From assembly GCA_021648525.1 (NCBI GenBank), contig JAKISP010000013.1, forward strand, positions 1-64,000: a stretch of DNA of 64,000 bases. Direction: 5' to 3'. Within the stretch, counting starts at the first letter, position 1, and each line of letters opens with the position of its first letter. The stretch comes from Gammaproteobacteria bacterium (GTDB taxonomy: Bacteria > Pseudomonadota > Gammaproteobacteria > SZUA-140). This document shows, in pieces, positions 53,778 through 64,000 of this stretch. The notes beneath the pieces are model-generated. The model saw only the letters and a program-made list of their open reading frames with translations, searched no databases and was not told the origin of the DNA. The position numbers were made by a program, and so were the translations under genes.

Positions 53778-56294
53778 CTAGCTCGGTTTTAGTTTCCAGA
53801 TCTCTTCATTATATTCACCAATGGTTCTATCGGTCGAAAAGTGCCCACTGCATGCCGTGTTATTAATGCTCATTCTCAACCAGTGATCGCTATCTCGGTA
53901 GGCCGTAGATGCCAGTTTCTGAGCATCGAGATAACTTCTGAAATCAGCCAGTGTCAGCCATGGATCATGCGGGTTCAATAATGAACCAATCACTGCATCA
54001 AAGATATCTGGTTCAACCACATTAAAATGTCCACACTGTAATAAGTGCATCACACGCTTAAGGTCTTCATCCGCGTCAACCAACACCGCGGGCCGATAGT
54101 GATTTCGCATCTCATCAACCTCATCTGCACGCAGGCCAAACAGAAAGAAATTTTCTTCGCCTACCGCCTCAAGGATTTCAATATTGGCACCATCATACGT
54201 ACCAATCGTCACAGCACCATTCATCATAAACTTCATATTGCCGGTACCAGAGGCCTCTTTACCGGCAGTCGATATCTGTTCTGATAAGTCGGTACCAGGA
54301 CAGATAATCTCCATCTTGGAGACCCCGTAATTAGGAATAAAAGCGAGTTTCAAACGGTCACCCACCTGCGGATCATTGTTAATCACTTCAGCGACATTAT
54401 TAATCAATTTGATGATCGATTTCGCCATGTAATATCCAGGTGCAGCCTTGCCTCCAATCAACACATTACGGTTCGTCCAGCCATCCGTATCACCACGCTT
54501 AATACGGTCATAAAGATGAATCACATGCAGCAGGTTGAGTAACTGGCGCTTATATTCATGAATACGTTTAACCTGCACATCAAACATCGCACTAACCTTA
54601 AAATCGACACCGCACTCCTCTTTTACCAGCTCAGCAAGACGCTGCTTATTCGCACTCTTAACCTCATGCCAATCCTGCGCAAAGGCCTTATCACCATTAT
54701 GCACCTTGAGCTTCTTCACTAACGAAAAATCATGCCGCCATTTGTCACCCGTTTTTTGATCAATCAAGCGGCTCATTGCCGGATTAGCATGTGCCACCCA
54801 ACGTCGCGGTGTAACGCCATTCGTCTTGTTATTAAATCGATTCGGCCATAGCTCATAAAAATCTTTAAAGAGCCCTTTAACCAGTAGATGTGAATGCAGT
54901 GCCGCAACACCATTAACAGAAAAACTACCTACAATTGCGAGATATGCCATACGCACCTGCTTAACGTCGCCTTCTTCAATGATCGACATACGAATCTGGC
55001 GTGCGGCATCCCCCGGCCACTGCCTCGCAATCAGCTTAAGAAAACGCGCATTGATCTCATAGATAATCTGCAACAGACGAGGCAACAGGCTTTCAAAGAG
55101 ATGAACAGGCCATTTTTCCAGAGCCTCGGGTAACAACGTATGGTTGGTATAAGCCATCGTTTGAGTAGTGATCTTCCACGCCTCATCCCATTTCATCCCT
55201 TTTTCGTCCATCAGTAGTCGCATCAACTCAGCCACTGCAATGGTGGGATGAGTATCATTCATCTGAAAGACATTCTGTGCAGCAAACTTGCTATAGTTGT
55301 CGCCTTCGTTGATTTGCCACTGGCGCAGCACATCCTGAAGACTTGCTGAGGCAAGAAAATATTGCTGTTTCAGGCGTAGCGCCTTACCGCTTTCACTGGC
55401 ATCGTTGGGGTACAGTACCATCGTTATATGCTCAGCATCATTCTTCGCTTCAACCGCCTCAGAATAACTACCGGCATTAAACTCTTCCAGGCTAAAGGCA
55501 CTCGTGGCACTGGCAGACCACAACCGCAGCGTATTGACGGTGTTATTTTTATAACCAGAAACAGGTACATCATATGGAATCGCTAATACATCATTGGTAT
55601 CAGCCCATACATAGCGTTTGCTGCCATCCTTATCTGTCAGGTATTCAACTCGCCCACCGAATTTAATCTGCTGGGTAAATTCAGGGCGTGCTATCTCCCA
55701 CGGATTACCATCACGTAACCAGTGATCGGGCTTTTCAATTTGATAACCATTGTCGATCTCCTGACGAAACATACCGTATTCATAGCGAATGCCATATCCG
55801 ACCACAGGCAGCTTTAAAGTGGCGCAGCTATCCATAAAGCAGGCGGCCAGACGGCCCAGGCCACCATTACCAAGACCAGCATCAATCTCTGCACTGGCAA
55901 TCTCTTCCATCTCCAGTGCAAACTTGTTCATCGCCTTGTCAGATTCACTATTCAAGCCAAGGTTAAGGATATGGTTGCCGAGTGATCGTCCCATCAGAAA
56001 TTCCAACGACATATAGTAGGCCTTTTTACGCCCAGGTGTTTCATGTTGACGCAGGGTCTCCTGCCACTCCACCATCACACGATCACGAATGGTAAAAGAG
56101 ATCGCTTCATAGAGATAATACGGCACACACCCCAGTGAACGACCAAGGTGATTGAACAGATAGCGCTGGAAGTCGAGGGCTAATGCCTCACTATCAGATG
56201 TGGGTTTAGCTGGGGGGGGAATGTTAGCGCCACAATATCCTTTTTTAACCCGCTTTGTTTTCTTTACCCGCGTTGTTTTTTTTACCTTAGCCAT
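53778..56294 (-). CDS. glgP: Glycogen/maltodextrin phosphorylase
   Basis: An 838-residue GT35 enzyme. The PLP Lys is in EASGTGNMKFMMNGAVTIGT, and the N-terminal GLGNGGLGRLAACFMDS and catalytic NDTHPTIAVAELMRLLMD are intact. A Lys-rich N-terminal extension of about 25 residues (KVKKTTRVKKTKRVKKG) is unusual. It releases glucose 1-phosphate from alpha-1,4-glucans. It starts 3 bp after the malQ stop. Confidence 0.96.
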   Translation of the reverse strand: MAKVKKTTRVKKTKRVKKGYCGANIPPPAKPTSDSEALALDFQRYLFNHLGRSLGCVPYYLYEAISFTIRDRVMVEWQETLRQHETPGRKKAYYMSLEFLMGRSLGNHILNLGLNSESDKAMNKFALEMEEIASAEIDAGLGNGGLGRLAACFMDSCATLKLPVVGYGIRYEYGMFRQEIDNGYQIEKPDHWLRDGNPWEIARPEFTQQIKFGGRVEYLTDKDGSKRYVWADTNDVLAIPYDVPVSGYKNNTVNTLRLWSASATSAFSLEEFNAGSYSEAVEAKNDAEHITMVLYPNDASESGKALRLKQQYFLASASLQDVLRQWQINEGDNYSKFAAQNVFQMNDTHPTIAVAELMRLLMDEKGMKWDEAWKITTQTMAYTNHTLLPEALEKWPVHLFESLLPRLLQIIYEINARFLKLIARQWPGDAARQIRMSIIEEGDVKQVRMAYLAIVGSFSVNGVAALHSHLLVKGLFKDFYELWPNRFNNKTNGVTPRRWVAHANPAMSRLIDQKTGDKWRHDFSLVKKLKVHNGDKAFAQDWHEVKSANKQRLAELVKEECGVDFKVSAMFDVQVKRIHEYKRQLLNLLHVIHLYDRIKRGDTDGWTNRNVLIGGKAAPGYYMAKSIIKLINNVAEVINNDPQVGDRLKLAFIPNYGVSKMEIICPGTDLSEQISTAGKEASGTGNMKFMMNGAVTIGTYDGANIEILEAVGEENFFLFGLRADEVDEMRNHYRPAVLVDADEDLKRVMHLLQCGHFNVVEPDIFDAVIGSLLNPHDPWLTLADFRSYLDAQKLASTAYRDSDHWLRMSINNTACSGHFSTDRTIGEYNEEIWKLKPS

Positions 56295-56297
56295 ACC

Positions 56298-57803
56298 TTA
56301 CCTTTGATTCGATTCTATATAGTGCTTTATGCTATCAACCATCTCGGGCTTAAGCTGCGACCACTCAAAACGCCACTGCCAGTTATCACCTACTGTTCCT
56401 GGCACATTCATTCTTGCCTCTGAACCCAGCATCAAGAGATCCTGCATCGGAATCACCGCAATACATGAGGGTGATGCCATTGCCATGCGCAGCATTACGT
56501 GCACTTTCTCTTCTACCGAAGTGTCACCACAATCGGCATATTGCTCAAAAAATGTCCTATTATAATTGTTTTCGTCGCTGGCCCAACCCAAAGTTGTGTC
56601 ATTATCATGGGTGCCGGTATAAACCAGATCATTACTCAACTGATGATGTGGCAGATGCGGGTTGTTATTATTACCATCAAAGGCAAACTGCAACACTTTC
56701 ATCCCAGGCAACGAATAGCTATTTTTAAGCGCAATGACCTCATCCGTGATCACCCCAAGGTCTTCGGCTACTAGCGGCAGATACGGAAAACTCTCAAATA
56801 GCACGGCTAATAATTCATTGCCTGGCGTCTGTTGCCAATGACCATTCATCGCAGTATCCTCATCTGCCGGGATCATCCAGCATGCCTCAAGCCCTCTAAA
56901 GTGATCGATACGAAGCAGATCAAACAGCGATAATTGAGTAGTAAAGCGCCTTTTCCACCAGGCGAAACCATCCGCACTCATATACGCCCAATCATAGAGT
57001 GGGTTTCCCCAGCGCTGTCCTGTTTCGGAAAACGCATCGGGTGGCACTCCCGCTACAAAGGGCATCACACCATTTTCGTCCACCAGGAAGTTTTGTCGAC
57101 TTGCCCATACATCCGCGCTGTCATGTGCAACAAAGATGGGCATATCGCCAAACAGCTTTACATCATGGCGGGCAGCATACTCGTGCAGTTCATGCCATTG
57201 GGTAAAGAAAATAAACTGTTCAAAAATAACCTGTTCAATCTCATCAGACAATTGCGCTGCACTTTCGTTCATCGTAACCATATCGCGATGCGCTAACTTC
57301 TCAGGCCACGCAAACCAGGCTACCCCCCGGTATTGTTTTTTCAACGCAATATAAAGGGCATAATCTTCAAGCCATGCCACATGCTCCTTTTTAAAGGTCG
57401 CTAGCTGGGAAAACCATTTCTCATCTTTTTGCTGATAAAAGTTAGCTTTAGCCTGCAGTAAACAAGCACTACGATAGCTTTTATCATCAAGCGGGAGATC
57501 AATAGAAGCGATCTCCAGCCATTGGCGATCAACCAGCCAGTCAAGGCTAATGAGCTCAGGATTTGCAGCATGTGCAGAGAGACATTGATAAGGAGAGCGG
57601 TCATCATGCGTTGGCCCCAGCGGCAACATCTGCCACACCTTAATCCCAATACCGTTTAAAAACTCAATAAAACGGTAGGCGTTATGTCCTATGTCACCAC
57701 TCAGCAACGGCCCAGGCAGTGAGGTTGGGTGAAGCAACAGACCCGCACTACGCTGCTTAAATATACCCGCTACGTCGCGGGGTCGTTCCTGATTGACTGT
57801 CAT
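56298..57803 (-). CDS. malQ: 4-alpha-glucanotransferase (amylomaltase)
   Basis: A 501-residue GH77 enzyme: SAGLLLHPTSLPG near the start, GDMPIFVAHDSADVWA, the nucleophile Asp in LRIDHFRGLE, acid/base Glu in LVAEDLGVIT, and YTGTHDNDT. It transfers glucan segments so that the phosphorylase can use short chains. It is sandwiched between the GH57 gene and glgP. Confidence 0.96.
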   Translation of the reverse strand: MTVNQERPRDVAGIFKQRSAGLLLHPTSLPGPLLSGDIGHNAYRFIEFLNGIGIKVWQMLPLGPTHDDRSPYQCLSAHAANPELISLDWLVDRQWLEIASIDLPLDDKSYRSACLLQAKANFYQQKDEKWFSQLATFKKEHVAWLEDYALYIALKKQYRGVAWFAWPEKLAHRDMVTMNESAAQLSDEIEQVIFEQFIFFTQWHELHEYAARHDVKLFGDMPIFVAHDSADVWASRQNFLVDENGVMPFVAGVPPDAFSETGQRWGNPLYDWAYMSADGFAWWKRRFTTQLSLFDLLRIDHFRGLEACWMIPADEDTAMNGHWQQTPGNELLAVLFESFPYLPLVAEDLGVITDEVIALKNSYSLPGMKVLQFAFDGNNNNPHLPHHQLSNDLVYTGTHDNDTTLGWASDENNYNRTFFEQYADCGDTSVEEKVHVMLRMAMASPSCIAVIPMQDLLMLGSEARMNVPGTVGDNWQWRFEWSQLKPEMVDSIKHYIESNQR

Positions 57804-57809
57804 GCAGTC

Positions 57810-59534
57810 TTACTGCTGCTGACCTGGCAACATCGCACCACCCATCGCAGGGGCACCACTACCAGACGAGAATGCCCTGGCCAGATAATCTGGCGGACTG
57901 ACCTCTAATATCTGGTACAGATTACCGAGGTGCATTCGGAACTGCTCATCAAAGGCAGAAACAGATTCAGCTGAGTTATACTCCCCCACCCACCAGAACC
58001 AGTCAGAACTTTCACAGGTGGCTAACTGTATCGTCGCACGCTGTAGCTGTTGCTCGTCTAACGCCCCTTCCTGTACAACACGGTCATAAGCATACTTAGC
58101 ATCTACCAGCATATCCCACGCACGATTCTTATCTGCTTCGCCGATCCAGGTTGAAAGTGTGCCGTAAACCCAGCTGCCAGCCACCACCTCATTCACCCGT
58201 GTACGCTCTCTTGGCGATGAAAGAAATTCACTATAAGTGGTCAGCTTGATTCCTTCATGCGCCACCAGATTTTCATACAGTGCTGAGAGAAAGTGATAAC
58301 CATTTTCTGGGTAATATTCCCAGGCATTCTCACCATCAAGGATAATAGAGACCAGTCGATCCTCCTTATCAGCACAGGCTTCAGCGATATTCTCCAGATG
58401 ATGGACAAGATTTGCGACAGCATCATCGGCATGCCAGTCTGAGTATTTAAAACCGATAAGATCTGAAAGCCCATCATCACGAAAGAAACAGGTGATACCG
58501 TTGTCCTGATATTGATAGGCTTTATGGATGCACTCATTACCTTCACCTGCACGCTCATCTGAAGATGCTTTCTCCAGTGATTTACGCAGTACCGTCTCAC
58601 CGCTAGCTAACCATTTCAACCCCATTTCATCGATCAGCTCAATGGTTTCAGCACTAATCGCACCCTCGGAGGGCCAGCAACCCGCCGGCATAAAACCAAA
58701 GGTATCCTTAAACACGGCAAGCCCCTTCTCCATATGCCAACGACTCCTCGCCATACCACCGGGATATTGAGCGGACTCAGGTAAATCAGTGCCCGGCATC
58801 GCCTGCTCGGCACATTTCAGATCGATCAACAGCGGCAGAATCGGATGCGCATAGGGTGTCATCGACAGTTCTATTTTACCCGTCTCAGCCAACGCTTTAT
58901 AACGACCGATCACACCCGAGATTAACTCATGAATAATATCAACCAGGGTGTGGCGGTCACCCATGGTGAAATGGGCAGCCTGCTTCATTAATACCTGAAC
59001 ACGCTCATCAGTTTTACGAACCGTTTCAGCCATCCAGCTCAGGTGATACCAGACCAGCAGGTCAATAAAAAATTGCTCAGAATAATAAGCCAGTTTTTCC
59101 GGCTCTTTAACTGCGAGTTCAGCCATTTCGGCAAGTGTCACAAAAGCGGGAAAACGCTCTATCAAACGCTGGCGATTGGCACGCAGGCAAGTCTTAACCA
59201 GGGTTAAGCGTGCATTTTCATCCAGCTGTAACACTGGCCCTGCAAGCGCTGCTAACAAAGGATCTCGTAGCGCTTTTCCTGCATCACGATACTCCGTCAA
59301 CTGCTGTGAGTAGTCCTGAATCTGCTCCAGCAGGATCGGTGCGAAATTCACTACCGCCCTGGCACCATCCTGATTCTCAAGATGAGCGACCATATCGACA
59401 TAGTCTTTAATGGTATGCAGGTATGTCCATGGTAGATGGTATTCACCATTACGAAGGTCACGATAATCTGGCTGGTGCATATGCCAGTAAAGTATGACGT
59501 TCAACGGTTTTTTACCCGCCATACTATCCAACAT
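57810..59534 (-). CDS. Glycoside hydrolase family 57 protein (alpha-amylase-like)
   Basis: A 574-residue GH57 enzyme. Conserved regions visible: [13 protein letters not shown] (first His motif), [20 protein letters not shown] (the E/S of the nucleophile region), and [16 protein letters not shown] (acid/base Asp). Members are alpha-amylases, 4-alpha-glucanotransferases or branching enzymes; this one cannot be assigned further. Its start overlaps the glgC end, so it belongs to the same operon. Confidence 0.88.
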   Translation of the reverse strand: MLDSMAGKKPLNVILYWHMHQPDYRDLRNGEYHLPWTYLHTIKDYVDMVAHLENQDGARAVVNFAPILLEQIQDYSQQLTEYRDAGKALRDPLLAALAGPVLQLDENARLTLVKTCLRANRQRLIERFPAFVTLAEMAELAVKEPEKLAYYSEQFFIDLLVWYHLSWMAETVRKTDERVQVLMKQAAHFTMGDRHTLVDIIHELISGVIGRYKALAETGKIELSMTPYAHPILPLLIDLKCAEQAMPGTDLPESAQYPGGMARSRWHMEKGLAVFKDTFGFMPAGCWPSEGAISAETIELIDEMGLKWLASGETVLRKSLEKASSDERAGEGNECIHKAYQYQDNGITCFFRDDGLSDLIGFKYSDWHADDAVANLVHHLENIAEACADKEDRLVSIILDGENAWEYYPENGYHFLSALYENLVAHEGIKLTTYSEFLSSPRERTRVNEVVAGSWVYGTLSTWIGEADKNRAWDMLVDAKYAYDRVVQEGALDEQQLQRATIQLATCESSDWFWWVGEYNSAESVSAFDEQFRMHLGNLYQILEVSPPDYLARAFSSGSGAPAMGGAMLPGQQQ

Positions 59535-60807
59535 GATGCATTTCCTGATCCAGCATATCAGACGTTACCAGTACGATTTTATTGTTAGAGATATAAAAAT
59601 TATTAGCCTTGTCATCCTTCGTATTTTCTCCAATCACCATGCCATCCGGAATCACACAGCCTTTATCAATGATGGCTCGTGTGATGCGACAATTTTTGCC
59701 AATTTTCACATCCGGCAAGATCACTGATAGATCAATTTTACTACCATCATCAACCGTCACATTAGAAAAAAGTAATGAATGACGCACTGCTGCACCAGAG
59801 ATAATACAACCGCCAGAAACCATCGAATCAACCGCCATGCCGCGTCGTTCATCTTCATCGAAAATAAATTTCGCGGGTGGCAACTGTTCCTGATGCGTCC
59901 AGATCGGCCAGTTAGTATCATATAAATTCAACTCAGGCGTCACACCAATCAATTCCTGATTGGCCGCCCAAAATGCATCAATCGTCCCAACATCACGCCA
60001 GTAAGATTGCACTCCCGTGACGGAGTTTTTGAATGGATAGGAAAACACACGACAATTTTCAATTGCATCTGGAATAATATCTTTACCAAAATCACGACTT
60101 GATTCAGGTGTATTAGCGTCACGAATAAGCTTTTCGAACAGGAAATCCTTATTAAAGATATAGATTCCCATCGAACACAGTGAGTGATCTTCATCGCCAG
60201 GTATGGGTGCCGGATTAGCTGGTTTCTCGGCAAATGTCTCGATACGCATATCATCTTTAACACCCATCACGCCAAAGGCAGAGGCCTCCTCACGCGGCAC
60301 TTCAATGCAACCAATGGTAAGATCAGCTTCAGACTCAACATGTTTTGCCAGCATCGCACCATAATCCATTTTATAGATATGATCGCCCGCCAGAATAAGC
60401 ACATAATCAGGATTGTGATCTCGAATAATATCGATATTCTGGTAGATAGAATCTGCAGTGCCCGCATACCATGACTCCTCATCCACACGCTGCTGCGCCG
60501 GTAACAGCTCTACAAATTCACCAAACTCACCTCGTAAATGACCCCAGCCATGTTGAATATGTAAATTGAGTGAATGCGATTTATATTGCGTCAACACACC
60601 AATACGACGTATCCCAGAGTTAATGCAATTCGATAATGGAAAATCAATGATACGAAACTTACCGCCAAATGGTACCGCTGGTTTGGCCCGCCATGTGGTT
60701 AAATTTTTCAAACGAGAGCCGCGCCCACCGGCCATAATTAAGGCCAGCGTATTTCTTGTCAGGTTACTAATAAAACGTGGTGATTGTTCTGAATTCATCC
60801 GATCCAT
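59524..60807 (-). CDS. glgC: Glucose-1-phosphate adenylyltransferase
   Basis: A 427-residue ADP-glucose pyrophosphorylase: [20 protein letters not shown] (nucleotide loop), [29 protein letters not shown] and [15 protein letters not shown] with the product site. The C-terminal left-handed beta-helix ([21 protein letters not shown]) is present. It makes ADP-glucose for GlgA. It leads an operon of glgC, GH57, malQ and glgP that joins synthesis with degradation. Confidence 0.96.
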   Translation of the reverse strand: MDRMNSEQSPRFISNLTRNTLALIMAGGRGSRLKNLTTWRAKPAVPFGGKFRIIDFPLSNCINSGIRRIGVLTQYKSHSLNLHIQHGWGHLRGEFGEFVELLPAQQRVDEESWYAGTADSIYQNIDIIRDHNPDYVLILAGDHIYKMDYGAMLAKHVESEADLTIGCIEVPREEASAFGVMGVKDDMRIETFAEKPANPAPIPGDEDHSLCSMGIYIFNKDFLFEKLIRDANTPESSRDFGKDIIPDAIENCRVFSYPFKNSVTGVQSYWRDVGTIDAFWAANQELIGVTPELNLYDTNWPIWTHQEQLPPAKFIFDEDERRGMAVDSMVSGGCIISGAAVRHSLLFSNVTVDDGSKIDLSVILPDVKIGKNCRITRAIIDKGCVIPDGMVIGENTKDDKANNFYISNNKIVLVTSDMLDQEMHHVG

Positions 60808-61067
60808 GCCCTTTTTTTGCTCACAATACTACATTTCAGTATAACCCTTTTTCACGCCACTAAAAACGTACTAAAATGGTTAGGATAAAAATACACTAGC
60901 CACACATCCATTAGTAAAATAACAGATATATTTTCCTCATGAAAAGATATAACCGTAAAATACGGCAATGGCAATGTATCCTTGCAAAGCCCGGCACCAG
61001 ACAATCGCTTTCTAATAGAGACAAATGGTGTATGCTTAAAACATTGAATGAAGGAAAATAGTTTTAG
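60808..61067. promoter_or_regulatory. Divergent glgC/glgB intergenic region
   Basis: 260 bp without a convincing gene. A 40-codon basic frame (60939-61061, plus) starts with ATG but lacks a ribosome-binding site and is not called. AT-rich tracts (AACAGATATATTTTCC) suit promoters in both directions. The glgB ribosome-binding site AAGGA is at 61051-61055. Confidence 0.4.
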
Positions 61068-63275
61068 ATGTCAGTCAAATCAGACAGTCAACGGACACAA
61101 TCAGACCTACTCAAAACGCTTCTGTCTGATATGGATAGAATTGCTCATGCAACACACCACGATCCTGCCGCTGTTCTGGGACGACTACCTGGCAACCCGC
61201 ACAAGCACATCCTGTTCTACTCGCCGGATACACTTGAATTAAGGCTCGGTGATTTTAAGGCCGCAGTACCACGCATTCCAGACAGTGACTTCTTTATCTA
61301 CGATGGCGAGCTGGATACGTTGCCTGAACACTATTTGCTACATCGCATTGATCAGCAGAACAACCATCACAAATACTACGACCCATACAGTTTTGCCGCG
61401 CAGATCAGTGATTATGACCTACACCTGTTTGCAGAAGGGCGCCATTTTCACATTTACAACATCCTCGGTGCGCATAAAAAGGAGATCAACGGCATCAACG
61501 GCGTGCACTTTGCGACATGGGCACCCAGTGCCGAGCGCGTTAGCATTATTGGTGATTTTAATGGCTGGGATGGCAGATGCCACCCAATGATGTCGCGTGG
61601 TAGCAATGGTATATGGGAACTATTTATTCCCGGACTGGATAATAACGCCCTGTATAAATTTGAAATTCGCAATCGCGACAGCGGCGAGATACTCAGCAAG
61701 ACCGATCCCTACGCACAACAAATGGAAATGCGCCCGCGCACCGCATCGGTGATTAACGAGAAGTCTTCCTTTCAATGGCAAGATGAACAATGGCTCACAC
61801 AACGTAAAGAGTACGACTGGCTACATGCACCGATGTCGATCTATGAATGCCACCCTGGCTCATGGCAGCGCGATAAAGATAACCAGTTTCTCAACTACCG
61901 AGAGCTTGCTCATCGCCTGGTTGATTATGTGAAAGAGACCGGCTTTACCCATATCGAACTCATGCCGATCACCGAGCACCCACTCGATGCCTCATGGGGC
62001 TATCAGACCACCGGCTATTTTGCACCCACAAGACGTTTTGGTACTGCCGATGATTTTCGCTACTTCGTTAATCACTGCCATCGTCATGGTATCGGGGTTT
62101 TGCTCGACTGGGTACCCGCCCACTTTCCCAAAGATGAACATGGCCTCGCCCGCTTTGATGGCAGTGCGCTTTATGAACATGAAGACCCACGCCGCGGCGA
62201 ACACCGTGACTGGGGAACACTCATCTATAACTACGGCCGCAACGAAGTTAAAAACTTCCTCATCGCCAACGCCCTGTTCTGGATTGGAGAGTTTCATATC
62301 GATGGGCTGCGTGTTGATGCCGTCGCCTCAATGCTCTATCTCGATTATTCACGAGAAGAGAACGACTGGATACCTAATCAACATGGCGGTAATGAAAACC
62401 TTGAAGCAATCGCTTTTATGCGTGAGTTAAACACCGCTACTCATGAATACCACCCCGGTAGCATCATCATGGCAGAAGAGTCGACCGCATGGCCCCAGGT
62501 GACACGCCCGGTCGATATTGGCGGACTGGGGTTTAGCATGAAGTGGAATATGGGCTGGATGCACGACTCACTCACATACATGAGAAAAGACCCGGTACAC
62601 CGCCACTACCACCATGACAAACTCACTTTTGGCCTGCTCTATCTGTTCACTGAAAATTTCATCCTGCCTTTTTCACATGATGAAGTCGTGCATGGCAAAG
62701 GCTCAATGTTAAATAAAATGCCGGGCGATGAATGGCAACGCTTTGCCAACCTACGCCTGCTCTACACTTACATGTTTACCTATCCCGGAAAAAAACTACT
62801 CTTTATGGGGTGTGAGTTTGGCCAGCCTGGCGAATGGAATCATGACAAAGGACTTGAGTGGGATGTATTACAATACCCACTACATAGTGGGATTAAACAG
62901 TTAGTAACTGATCTCAATCGACTCTACACACAGCAGCCTGCACTGCACTATTTCGACTTTGATCACGATGGCTTTGAGTGGATTAGCTGCAATGACACAG
63001 ACCAGTCTGTACTCGCCTATTTAAGAAAAGATGAAACAGAAACTATTATCGTTATTCTAAACTTCACCCCAGTGGTGCGACACGGTTATCGTGTCGGTGT
63101 GCCCATTGCAGGTGAATACGAAGTACTCTTTAATTCTGATTCACACCATTACGCTGGCAGCAACGCCGGTAGTGATGCGGTGATTGTCGCGGATAACAGT
63201 GGCTGGATGGAACGCCCTGCATCACTGACCCTCGACCTGCCACCACTCGCCGCGCTGGTACTCATCAAAAAATGA
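61068..63275 (+). CDS. glgB: 1,4-alpha-glucan branching enzyme
   Basis: A 735-residue GH13 enzyme with two N-terminal CBM48-type domains. Catalytic region: [20 protein letters not shown] (nucleophile Asp), [16 protein letters not shown] (acid/base Glu) and [16 protein letters not shown] (transition-state Asp). It adds alpha-1,6 branches to glycogen. Its stop overlaps the glgA start by 4 bp (ATGA), so the pair is translationally coupled. Confidence 0.97.
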   Translation: MSVKSDSQRTQSDLLKTLLSDMDRIAHATHHDPAAVLGRLPGNPHKHILFYSPDTLELRLGDFKAAVPRIPDSDFFIYDGELDTLPEHYLLHRIDQQNNHHKYYDPYSFAAQISDYDLHLFAEGRHFHIYNILGAHKKEINGINGVHFATWAPSAERVSIIGDFNGWDGRCHPMMSRGSNGIWELFIPGLDNNALYKFEIRNRDSGEILSKTDPYAQQMEMRPRTASVINEKSSFQWQDEQWLTQRKEYDWLHAPMSIYECHPGSWQRDKDNQFLNYRELAHRLVDYVKETGFTHIELMPITEHPLDASWGYQTTGYFAPTRRFGTADDFRYFVNHCHRHGIGVLLDWVPAHFPKDEHGLARFDGSALYEHEDPRRGEHRDWGTLIYNYGRNEVKNFLIANALFWIGEFHIDGLRVDAVASMLYLDYSREENDWIPNQHGGNENLEAIAFMRELNTATHEYHPGSIIMAEESTAWPQVTRPVDIGGLGFSMKWNMGWMHDSLTYMRKDPVHRHYHHDKLTFGLLYLFTENFILPFSHDEVVHGKGSMLNKMPGDEWQRFANLRLLYTYMFTYPGKKLLFMGCEFGQPGEWNHDKGLEWDVLQYPLHSGIKQLVTDLNRLYTQQPALHYFDFDHDGFEWISCNDTDQSVLAYLRKDETETIIVILNFTPVVRHGYRVGVPIAGEYEVLFNSDSHHYAGSNAGSDAVIVADNSGWMERPASLTLDLPPLAALVLIKK

Positions 63276-64000
63276 GGAAAATTTTATACATCAGCAGCGA
63301 AGCCTTTCCATTGATCAAGACTGGCGGCTTAGCCGACGTAGCGGGCAGTCTGCCAATTGCCCTGTCAAAACAGGGCGAAGCAGTTCGCCTGCTACTGCCC
63401 GCCTATCCCGAGGTCATGCAGCAGGTGGAAAATACCAGACAGCTCGCCAGTGGCCATTATTATGGGCTTGAAGTGTCGCTACTTGAAACTTACCTGCCTA
63501 ACAGCGATGTTGCGGTCTGGTTAGTCAACTGTCCCGCTGCTTTTGAGCGCCCTGGCGGCCCCTATATGGACAGCGATGGCCAGCCATGGCATGACAATGC
63601 GCTACGTTTTGCTCTGTTCTGTCAAATAGCCGTCGATATTGCGTTAGACAGGCTTAAGCTCGGTTGGCAGCCGGACATCGTACATTGTAACGACTGGCAA
63701 TCAGGGCTAGTACCTGCGTTACTAGCGCCATTTAACCAACGCCCAGCCACCCTGTTTACCATCCACAACCTCGCTTATCAGGGGCTGTTTAGTTACCAGA
63801 CGTTTACCGACCTCGAACTACCCGACGACCTATGGCACCCATCACGGCTCGAATTTTATAATCAACTCTCATTTATCAAAGGTGGGCTGGTCTACGCTGA
63901 TCGCATCAATACCGTCAGCCCAACCTATGCCCGCGAAATCCTGCTACCAGCATTTGGCTACGGTCTTAATGGCCTGTTACAACACCGACAAGCGCGCCTG
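63272..64000 (+). CDS. glgA: Glycogen synthase, N-terminal part (3' truncated by window edge)
   Basis: The first 243 codons of a GT5 starch/glycogen synthase. The N-terminus [20 protein letters not shown] contains the ADP-glucose-binding KTGGL motif, followed by ADVAGSLP, and [15 protein letters not shown] is the conserved glucan-binding/catalytic segment. Truncated only by the window end. It elongates glycogen from ADP-glucose supplied by GlgC. Confidence 0.96.
   Translation, partial: MRKILYISSEAFPLIKTGGLADVAGSLPIALSKQGEAVRLLLPAYPEVMQQVENTRQLASGHYYGLEVSLLETYLPNSDVAVWLVNCPAAFERPGGPYMDSDGQPWHDNALRFALFCQIAVDIALDRLKLGWQPDIVHCNDWQSGLVPALLAPFNQRPATLFTIHNLAYQGLFSYQTFTDLELPDDLWHPSRLEFYNQLSFIKGGLVYADRINTVSPTYAREILLPAFGYGLNGLLQHRQARL

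Noticed and set aside
60939-61061. 40-codon basic frame upstream of glgB
   Set aside because: No ribosome-binding site and no family. It lies in the expected promoter region.

Overview
The window comes from a gammaproteobacterium. The housekeeping order on the right (PHP/RNase AM, a TsaC/YrdC-family gene, site-2 protease, trpS, scpA, scpB, rluB, with divergent yciB-yciI) is a typical gammaproteobacterial block, and EfpL/YeiP and the methylcitrate genes fit. I cannot name the genus. Almost all the DNA is coding. By eye the CRISPR island (about 0.9-13.3 kb) is more AT-rich and more decayed than the rest.

Layout. 1-818: end of a right-handed beta-helix protein. 951-13289: a mobile/defence island with a DUF4224 gene and a truncated integrase, a type I-C CRISPR-Cas operon on the minus strand (cas3, cas5c, cas8c, cas7c, a rhuM-family gene, cas4, cas1, cas2, leader, one repeat), remnants, and an IS5-like element. 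13446-26011: a long plus-strand catabolic run (acyl-CoA dehydrogenase, a 2-oxoacid dehydrogenase E1alpha/E1beta/E2, prpB, prpC, prpD, thioesterase, tryptophan 2,3-dioxygenase, kynureninase-like enzyme, adenine deaminase). It fits amino-acid breakdown feeding propionyl-CoA into the methylcitrate cycle. 26024-33236: minus-strand genes (HNH protein, efpL, cysK-like, ceramidase-like, DJ-1-like, GST-like, a broken higA, a membrane protein, a Y-family polymerase and lexA). 33598-40762: a small Cys protein, a PilZ-like protein, purE-purK, a ChaN-PDZ protein and an acidic lipoprotein. 40938-49050: the housekeeping block plus yciB, yciI and a parvulin. 49053-64000: a glycogen/glucose locus (glk, pgi, pgm, glgP, malQ, GH57, glgC, glgB, glgA).

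The most striking item lies in the 350-bp gap between cas3 and cas5c. It holds a miniature repeat-spacer-repeat unit (8290-8378) in the same direction as the cas genes. Its 28-nt spacer-like segment matches a site at 8593-8620 in the same gap. That site sits directly beside a TTC motif (the usual I-C PAM) and covers the -35 box of a near-consensus promoter. In the first 22 positions the only mismatches are 6, 12, 15 and 18; positions 6, 12 and 18 are the ones that type I crRNAs leave unpaired. The promoter leads into a 51-codon ORF with its own Shine-Dalgarno and a hydrophobic C-terminus, then the mini-array, then cas5c. This is the layout of a CreTA toxin/RNA-antitoxin module or of a CreR-type autorepressor. 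The normal array has shrunk to one degenerate repeat fused to an integrase remnant, so this RNA may be the only guide this cas locus still makes.
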